In this document: piece by piece, positions 56,633 through 64,000 of the stretch
Numbering within the stretch: position 1 is the stretch's first letter
Layout: the number at the start of each line of letters is the position of its first letter
From: Sceloporus undulatus
Taxonomy: Eukaryota > Chordata > Lepidosauria > Squamata > Phrynosomatidae
Assembly: GCF_019175285.1 (NCBI RefSeq)
Contig: NC_056527.1
Span: forward strand, 119,748,339 to 119,812,338
Direction of reading: 5' to 3'
DNA length: 64,000 nt
The notes under the pieces: model-generated
What the model was told of the DNA's origin: nothing
The model's input: the letters and a program-made list of their open reading frames with translations, nothing else
Databases searched by the model: none
Made by a program: the position numbers and the translations under genes

Positions 56633-59319
56633 GTGAGTGGGCAGAGGCCATGGGGAGGGGGCTACTGCTGGCCAAAGGGAGGCCGAGGTGTGGGGTGGTG
56701 GGGAGTGGCTCTGACCTGCTGCCCCCTCCCCATAGGACTGTGTGTGTTGGGTGCCAGGCAGGAAGCAGGAGGGGATTGGGGCCTGAGGGTTGAGGGTCCT
56801 GGCACTCCCCTCCACACAAATCACAGGAAGAAATGGGCCTCCTCCCAGGGCTGGCGGGGGGGGGGGGGGGGGGGGGGGGGGTTTGAGGAGAGAGCCACCA
56901 TGGAGGGGCACTGTCCTGCGGCCCGCTGTGGGACAGGGGCACACCAAGTGTGCTAGACTGCATCCTACTTCCCTGGAGTGGGTCGGCTGCTGCATATGAA
57001 AGGCCCTCAGGTCCAGGCATACCCCCATCCCACATTTCACTGATGAAAGTGGACACAGTGCCAAACCACACCGCAAGTTTGGCCAAGTTGGCTAAAGTTG
57101 GTGAAATCAACAACACAAAGCTAAGAGGCTACAGCAGTTTTCTTTTACCTGACTCTCCTCCCACGAAAGGATTCTTCCATCCTTAATTAAGTCAGTTGCA
57201 CTTGGATCTCTGTAGCAATTGGATTAAACTGGAACCAGATGCTACAGGTGAGGCGGTTGTGCCAGGAAAACGGCCATAAGAAATGCTTTGGACTAGTTTG
57301 GTCTCCTTTGGTAGCTTTGGCCCCAAGGAGGCAGGACTGGCCCTCCTGAAGTGCCCCACTCTGACTGCACTGCTGTGCTTGCTGCCAGAGATTTCCAGGC
57401 AGAAGAGCTAAGGAGGCTTTCCAGGGATCAGAGCGTCAGATGTCCTGCTTCACCCAATAGCTGGGGGGGAAGCTGTGTGGATTGCAGGCAGACTTGGGGG
57501 GGGGTGCCTCAGCCGCTGGAGCTCCTTTGAAGTAGGCAGCACCCTTCAGCCAAAGGGGGACGCTCCCCACCACTTTTAGTCCTCCCAGTCCGTTTTCACT
57601 CCCAGACATCAGAGGCGGTTTGAAGAACAATTATAGGAGCTTAGACAGCCAGATAGTATTGACCAGAAAGAAATTTACAGGGCAGTGGAGGTGCTGTGCC
57701 CCCCCCCCCCTGAACCCCAAAACTGACCTTTTGTAATAAAAATCCTGAGATTTTGCAGAAGGAAGATGTCCTCTGCAGGTTCTGGCGCTGTTGTCAACAC
57801 ACCATCTTGGTAGAGCGAGCACCTTCTGTCCCTTCAAGGGCTCTGTGGAAACTGACCAGAGAGAGTGGGAGGCAGCCCACCCATCAACAGCCCCCACGAC
57901 CCACAAGTGAAGGTGGGTCATTACTATTTTTTTGATGTTGTGGATGTAGGGACTTCCTCTAACACCAAGGTTTCCCATTCCTCTGTAGCAGCAGGAAGGG
58001 CCGGGTGGCGCTCTCTTCTTGGCGAGAGGCAGAATATCTCCTTGTGGTCACGATACAACTGGGCCTTCTCCTGAGGAAAGTTGGGGAATTTGCAGCTGTT
58101 GTATGGGAGACCCCCCCCTCCTTTGCTCCACATCAGCACTTGCGGGTTGTTGGGTTAGGAGAACCTTCCTTTCATTCAGCGTGTCAGTGGGGGGGGCTTC
58201 ATGGTGTCCCCCATTTCCTTTCTTCTCTTGGACCTAATCTTGGAGGTGTGGTGCAGTTCTGCATGCAATTTAACGGGTGGGGTTTTTTTTCCCTGGCCAG
58301 GTTTGTGTGCAATCTGAGGGAGAGCGCAAGAGGGTGACCTGGATCAAGCCACCCTCTGTGGGTGGAGGCTGGAGGGGGGTCTTGGCGCACTGGCCCTGAT
58401 TTATAGGAGGTCAAGGCAGCTCCCTGGCATTTTCTAAGGAACAAACTCCCTGGCACTTGCCCTGGCGGTGGACATGGATAGCACAGATCGCACGTGTGCC
58501 CTGACCCCCTGGCACAAAGGGGCCTGGGGGCTTCTCTGGGGTCCTAAACGGCCCCCTCCCACTCCTCAGGTCTAGTGCAGCGTTGCCTCTGTCGCGACAT
58601 CCGTGGGATTGTTTGCACTTCATTCTGGCCTCTTCTTTCCTTCTCTCTGCTTTTATTTCTCCCTTTGCTTTTCTTTCTTTTTTCTTTTGAAAGAAAGCAA
58701 TGGATAAAAAACAAATGTTTTTCGCTGGATTTATTCACGTAGGTGTGTGGGGGATCAGGCCCCCATCAAGGAAGGTGGCGGGGCTCCTCGGAGGAGGACC
58801 GTGACGGGCTGCTGGAGCGCGGATCCTAAATCCTGACGCAGTTCGGCCTCAGGACACCCACCCGTTGCCAAATAAATGTCTCCCTCTTGTGTCTCTCTGC
58901 TCTTGAGACACCCCGTAGCAATAAAGGGCCCCGTCCAAATGGTACTAGTAGAACGCTTACTCTCTCTGTGATCTTGCTACTACTCTACACTATTTGTATC
59001 GCTGCTGCTGCTCCTGCTCCTCCTGCCGCTGCCTTTGTTTTCCCTCTCTCTCCTCTCTTTCTCTCTCTTTCTCTCAAATATGATTGTAATTGCTTAATAT
59101 GATGTGCCAAGACTTGTCCTTTGAACACGGCCCTCCCTTCTGCTTCTGCCTCTCTGCCCCCCTTCCTCCCCAACTGACTGACCCTCTCTCCTCTCCCCTC
59201 CACACTGGCGTTGTTTAATTAATGTGAGATTTCCTTTCCAATTACAGTCTGTGGGTCAGCCCTTCAGCTCCCTAAGATTGACTCTCTCTGCTCTCCTCTC
59301 CTCCCCACCCTTCACCCAG
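56633..59319. other. Region where AP1S1 exons 4-5 and NAT16 5' exons are expected
   Basis: A 26-nt G run lies at 56,856-56,881. Hexamers AATAAA occur at 58,871-58,876 and 58,920-58,925 and could end a transcript. No AP1S1, VGF or NAT16 coding block was recognised. A C run lies near 57,701 and CT-rich DNA near 59,040-59,070. Confidence 0.5.
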
Positions 59320-62300
59320 ATTGGACTGCAGTCCATCTACATCATAGACTCCGGGAGACAGCTCTGGTGGAGGGCTGCCGTGTGGCCCCCTGGGAGCGCG
59401 CGGAAGGGCGTGGCCGAGGACCTGCAGCGCTTCTGCTCCCGATGGTCAAAGAGAAGCACCCCCGGAGTCAAGGTCCGCGCCTCACTCGGGATGACCAGCT
59501 GGGGCCCAAGGACTTCAAGAAGTACCGTGTCATCGCTAAGCAGTGAGGTCTGGACAGTGGGCAGGTGGGGTGGCCCATGGGGCCGGACCGGGGGGGACTT
59601 TAACCATGACCCCCAACTCCAGGGAGCCCTGGGCCCAGCCGTGGCCCCGAAGCAGTGTGTGAGAGCAAGTGCACTCTGCACAGGCTCAGGGGCTTGGCTG
59701 CCCCTGGCAGGGCACCTGCACCCCATGCCATGATTCCTTGGCGGGTGAGGGACGCTTGGACGACTGCAATGCAAAGAAAATGGGGGGAGGGATGGAGGCT
59801 ATCCAGAGCTACCAGGAAGTTATGGGGGGGGGGAGAAGGAGGCTCCCCTCAAGAGGAAGGGAATCTGCCAGTCAGACTCACGGCAATACCCCCCCCCCAA
59901 GTGCCAGTACCAGTTTAGGGCCTCATCACTCAGAGATGCCAGGAAGCAGCTTCAGATTTCGTGGCATAGTGTCATGTGGCTGGCTGGCTGTGCAGGGAGT
60001 GGAAGGGGAGGTTTTTAAAAGACAAGCAGATTCAAGTTTGAGAGAAGGAGGGGGGCCACTTGCAGGACTGCTGTGGTTCATCCATCCATCCATCTTCTTT
60101 GCCCCTAGAAGCCCAAGGCCTTCCTACAGTAAGAACAAGAGGCAGGCAGGTTGGGCTGCTTCCTCCTCCCCTTCCTTGGAAGAACCCCCTCCAACCTCCC
60201 CCCATGGGGCTGGAGGTCACCAGTCCTCTGGGGTCATGGACACCCCAGGTACCCACGCGAGTGGGCAGCCCACGGGGTGGTGGGGGCTGAGGGAGGGCTG
60301 ACTGGTTCATCCATTTGCAAGACTGGCCCACCTCCTTGCCTGAACTCTCTCAGCCGAGACCATGCTCTTGCCAGCACTACTGCCCCCCCACCTCTGAGAA
60401 ACAGTGGCATAACCCCCCCCCACACACACACACACATATTTCACATGTGAAAACGTGGGATTGTGTGGCCAAGCAACACTCAAGTGTTTCAGGATGGTAA
60501 ACAAGGAAGAACAGGCAATTGAGGGGGGAGATGCTGAGGCAATTCGCTTTTGCTTAAGCTAACTGGGAAGGAGAGACCCGGCCCCTCCTCCCCATGCCAT
60601 CCCTATGTAAGCGAGTTGAAAGGGCCTTGTAGCACCTTTGAGACTAGGTCCCAGGAGCTTTCCTTGGCTTCAGCTCACTCCTCCCATGCTTCTGAGGAAT
60701 GCCCCTCGCTGGCTAAGCCTCCTCTGGCAGACCCTCACCCAGTGGGTCAAGGATGAGGACAAGGGTTTCTGTCCGTAGGTTCAAAGGAGCTCCTAACATG
60801 CCCAGCTCCCAGTGGGGCCAGTGGGGTGAGAAAGTGGGTGGAGCACTGTCTTCTTCTGAACAGAACTCCTTGCCAAGAGCAGGAGTTAGGCATCCAGGGG
60901 GGACCCCATGTCACTGGGTGGGAAGCCTGTTCCAGTGGCCCAACATGGAGCAGCATTCCAAGTGGCACCTTGCTCCTGCTGTGCCTGGGAGTGCAGTCCT
61001 CTTGACCAGCTCAGGAGTCTGCTGGGTGGCCAGAGCAGTCCTCTTTCTGAAGGCACAGCCTCCCCATTTCAGGGGAGGGGAGTCCACCAGAGGTTTCAGG
61101 GTCCAACTCCCCCAGTCGCCTGTCAACAGCCTAACCTGGCAGGCCGAGGCTTCTGGGGGGGCTAAAGGCCACAGTCCTTCCCCATGAGAGAGCAAAAGGG
61201 CCCCTGGTCCAAAGTGGAGAGAGCCTCAGGACAAGGGCTGGTCCTCAGCCCCTTCCACTTCCAGGGCCCTGTGGCTGTTGGCAATCAGGGCAGGGTCCTC
61301 ATTGCTGGTAGGGCTGAGGAAGGGAAGGACTGCCCAGGGAACCAGAGCACGAAAAGTCCAGCTGTCCTGCAGTGCTTCCCAGGGCAGGGGGATGGGTGCA
61401 CTTTCCTTTGCTAGGCGCTGCCGCTCCCTCCAGGAGGTTGCGGGGACACGGCCTGGCCTCCCTTGTCCTGTGTGATGGACAGACCCCCCACCGTCAGGTA
61501 AGGCAGGAGACTTACTAGCCAGGGGGAGGGTTTCCTTGACCAACACTGCCCCCTCACCTCAGTAGGCTTTGCACAGGGCCAGCCCCCTCCTGTTCCTGGG
61601 CCAGCACCAAAGGGGCCTTGTGCCAAGCACCTCCTGCACAAAAGGAGCCAGCTGGGGGGAAGGGTCCCCAGGGCCTCCTGCCAGGACCACTCTAGTGTTT
61701 TGGCCACCCTAGGCCAGAAATATTTGGGCACCCCCCCCCCATCGCCCCTCAGGTAAGGTGGGTGGGTGGCAAGAGGAGAGGGGGCGTTGACCTGCGGTTA
61801 TATTCGGAAGGCGGATGATGCGGAAGGTGGAGGATGTACCAGGTGACCATAGCACGGACACGGGGGGGCACATTTATGTACAAAGGAACCTTCATATGGT
61901 AGCTGTTTTTACGTCACTGCTGTAATGAGTTTTCACTTTAATATTGTTTATTTACGGAATTTTTGTAAAAAATTATACAAAAAAGCCACCAAGCCACCCC
62001 TAATTTTGCTGCCTGCTGCTTCTCACCTCCTCCTCCTTCCTTCTTCCTTCCTTCCTTCATCTGTCCAACAGGGGATCCTGCTGGTGCGCTTTTGGTGCCC
62101 AGACTCCGGAGCGCCTGGACGCAGCGGAGCTGCGGCTCGCGGAGGGTGGCTTTCTGCCTGGAGGCCTCGAGCTGCTCTCGGAGGTGAGGTGTCGGCGGTG
62201 TGCTGGCAGAGCGGTTCCGGCACGAGGTGCTGCCCAACCAGACCATCATCAGGACGGGCAGCCCTTCAAGGCCACTGAGAGCAACCTGGCCTTGCTGCGG

Positions 62301-62640
62301 AAGAAGGAGCTGCACTGGCTGGTGACCGCAAGGACATGCCCTCGGTCGCCACGCTCAGCACCCGGCCCTTCCCCATCCCGCTGGCCAGGACTGGTCCTAC
62401 CTGAACATCGACGCCTATCGCCGCCAACAGCACCCACCTCAAGGGCCAGCTCCTGCGCCACCTGCGCCTCCAGCGCCCGGCCTCCGCGGCAGTGTCATGT
62501 GCCAGCTCTTCCTGGAGCCCAGAGCTCTGGCTGAGATGGCCACCTTCTGCCAGGCCGGCCGGGGCTGGAGCTGGCCAAGGGCTCAACGAGCAGTTCCTGC
62601 TGAGTCGGACATCTGGCAGGGAGGGGGAGGGGTGACAGGC
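59320..62640 (+). CDS. NAT16: N-acetyltransferase 16 (HISAT-like GNAT), partial, frames broken
   Basis: Exon 59,320-59,542 follows fish histidine acetyltransferase and NAT16 in pieces over shifting frames: IGLQSIYIIDSG, then ALVEGCRVAPWERA, KGVAEDLQRFCSR, MVKEKHP, and LTRDDQLGPKDFKKYRVIAK, ending in a GTGAGG donor. The next exon starts at 62,072 with GILLVRF, continues through SNLALLRKKELHWLV, FPIPL and QDWSYLNIDAY, and closes with QLFLEP and AKGLNEQFLL near 62,590. The ARRVAP..G.G block with its Gly-rich turn is the acetyl-CoA loop of the GNAT fold. At least five one-base shifts occur within the first 220 bp, several at G or C runs, so errors are suspected. N-terminal exons are not seen. Fish HISAT makes N-acetylhistidine in lens and brain; the substrate of tetrapod NAT16 is not established here. 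The end coordinate is approximate. Confidence 0.85.
59543..62071 (+). other. NAT16 intron
   Basis: It is bounded by a GTGAGG donor and a CCAACAG acceptor. It contains the repeat at 60,617, a (CA)n run near 60,420-60,435 and an AT-rich stretch near 61,880-62,010. No further exon was recognised. Confidence 0.5.
60617..60700. mobile_element. Second copy of the unnamed repeat seen at 44,868
   Basis: CCTTGTAGCACCTTTGAGACTA and CAGGAGCTTTCCTTGGCTTCAG, with TTCTGAGGAATG, parallel the copy at 44,868-44,954. It lies in the NAT16 intron. Confidence 0.5.
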
Positions 62641-63730
62641 ACCGCTGTATCCTTTCCCTCCCAGACCCCCCCCTCTGATGACCCCTCTGCATCTCCTCCG
62701 CAACGCTTCTGCACTTCAGACCTTTTAACAGTTTACCTGGAGATACTTGGTCCCCCCAGAGTTAGCGCCCCTTTGCCCCATAGAGAGGAAAGCGCCCCCT
62801 GGTACACAGCCTTAACTGTCCGGCTGTGCAATGGGCCACAGAGGAGGAAGGGGGGGTCCAGTGCAGGCCTGGCAGATGGTCAGCTGGTCCTCAGCAGTGC
62901 TGTCGGGGCGGGAGCCCCCTGCCCCCCCCCCCCCCCCCAGCCACTCCTCTCCCCCCTCTGGCCACTGGCGCCCCCTCCCCACACTGCTGAACCCCCCGCT
63001 CGGTTCCGATCCCGAGAAGAGGAAGGGCCTAGCGCTTGGGCTCCCCCAGAGAGACCCTAGGTCTGGGTCGCTGGGGAGGGGCTGGATGGTCCGGCTGCGT
63101 GATGGAAGCCCCTGCTCTGCAGAGCCCCTCCCCTCCCGCCCGTAGCCTAGCACAGGAGATGGCGACAGAGCCCGCCCCCCGCAACCGCCACGGTCGGTGG
63201 GCCGGCAGCCTAGCAACTGGATGACGAGGCGCCCCTAGCAACGCCGGGCGGGGGAGTGCGGAGGGGGTCGTCCTGCCCTCCATGGAGCCTCTTCCTCCCT
63301 GCCCCCCTCCCCACAACCTAACCCGCTTTCCTCTAGCGCCGCTTTCAGACTCACTAATGTGCAATATTAGACTCTTGTAAATGGAGATATATTATAAATA
63401 TACGGGGGGCGACTGTGGGGCTTGTCCTGGTCCTTTTTTTTTCCGTGCCGCCCACTAGGTCCAAGGGACCGTCCTGTTGAGGGGGGGGCCTAGGGCTTGG
63501 AAGAGGCCCCCAGAGTCCTCTCCACCACCCCTCCACCCTCTGCTTGGAAACAGCCTTCAAAGACGGGTAGGATCAGCTCGGGGGGCGACCTTCTCGGCCC
63601 ACATTGCCGCCGAGAAGAGCTTGCAGCGGCGGGAGGGTCGCGGGTAGGCGGAGAGACCCCCCGCCCTCAGCCCTACCTCTCTCTCCCCGCCTTTCCGCCC
63701 AGAAATTGACGGAAAGCAATACGGGGATTC
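62640..63730. other. Spacer with CpG-rich block downstream of NAT16
   Basis: The block near 62,950-63,300 is GC-rich and has CTAGCAAC words at 63,210-63,216 and 63,235-63,242, like RFX half-sites in housekeeping promoters. It might be the promoter of a gene beyond the window; no exon was seen. Confidence 0.35.
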
Positions 63731-63950
63731 TGGGAGATCAGGGTTCCGATCCTCCTCCGCCGGANNNNNNNNNNNNNNNNNNNNNNNNNCGCCGTGAAAA
63801 CGCAGCTGGGTGACCCTCGGCAAGTCACACTGTCTCGGCCCCAGAGGAAGCCAACCTGAAGAAACCTGGCCCAGGAAACCCTAGCAGGGCTCCCCATAAG
63901 TGGGGGTCAGATGGAAGGCCCCTCACAGCAGCCCCCCCTCCTGAAAGCGC
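63730..63950 (+). mobile_element. Sauria-type SINE spanning the assembly gap
   Basis: GGGAGATCAGGGTTCCGATCC (left of the N run) is the B-box part. GCTGGGTGACCCTCGGCAAG, CACTGTCTCGGCC and CCCCATAAGTGGGGGTCAGA (right of it) continue the same SINE. The 25 N at 63,765-63,789 fall inside it. Confidence 0.7.
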
Positions 63951-64000
63951 TTTCTCAGGCATGTCCCCCCAAAAAAATTCCGATGGCAGCCGCAGGACTG

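Noticed and set aside
57631-58139. Minus-strand frames with YRDHKEIFCLSPRR and VVGAVDGWAASHSLW
   Set aside because: No domain was recognised, the frames overlap each other, and there is no splice or promoter support. Possibly old repeat sequence.
58290-58340. Stretch reading VCNLRESARG as AP1S1 exon 4
   Set aside because: Only the first two residues agree with the expected VCELDIIFNFEKAY; the rest does not match a protein that is almost invariant in vertebrates.
1-64000. Endogenous retrovirus or other capsid/envelope element
   Set aside because: No LTR pair, gag, protease or envelope-like block was seen; the reverse transcriptase pieces belong to LINEs (CR1 and an APE-type LINE).

Overview
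The window looks like GC-rich squamate (lizard-type) nuclear DNA. Genes are split into short exons with GT-AG introns. Introns and spacers carry a typical lizard mix: CR1 and L2 LINE ends, an RTE/BovB-like LINE, tRNA-derived SINEs with a BovB-like tail, several hAT and mariner MITEs, and a SPIN hAT copy (SPIN is known from anole lizards). I saw no bacterial, CRISPR or retroviral feature. A 25-base run of N at 63,765-63,789 shows that this is a scaffold.

Gene order on the + strand: a disrupted membrane mucin of the MUC3/12/17 type (exons 2,887 to about 9,011); a second, intact and very compact mucin-like gene (12,804-27,432, ten exons, 379 residues by my count); TRIM56 (30,503-32,647, frames broken); SERPINE1 (exon 1 near 36,420, coding 36,708-46,929); AP1S1 (54,526-56,632, last exons not found); NAT16 (59,320 to about 62,640, frames broken). 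This is the human 7q22 order MUC3A/MUC12/MUC17, TRIM56, SERPINE1, AP1S1, NAT16. VGF, which lies between AP1S1 and NAT16 in human, was not seen.

The gene contents are unrelated in function but locally clustered: epithelial surface glycoproteins, an innate-immunity E3 ligase, the secreted plasminogen-activator inhibitor PAI-1, the sigma-1A subunit of the AP-1 clathrin adaptor, and a GNAT acetyltransferase related to fish histidine acetyltransferase.

Sequence quality is uneven. SERPINE1, AP1S1 exons 1-3 and the compact mucin read without a break, while the first mucin, TRIM56 and NAT16 carry many single-base shifts. Together with a 26-G run, missing AP1S1 and NAT16 exons and a noisy 4 kb satellite, this suggests an incompletely polished long-read assembly, although true gene decay is not excluded.

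The points most worth a second look are the compact mucin with its 5-codon last exon, the repeat in AP1S1 intron 2 that copies the end of exon 2 with its splice donor, the missing SERPINE1 start codon, the 15-bp satellite of about 4 kb, and several clean nested transposon insertions with target-site duplications.
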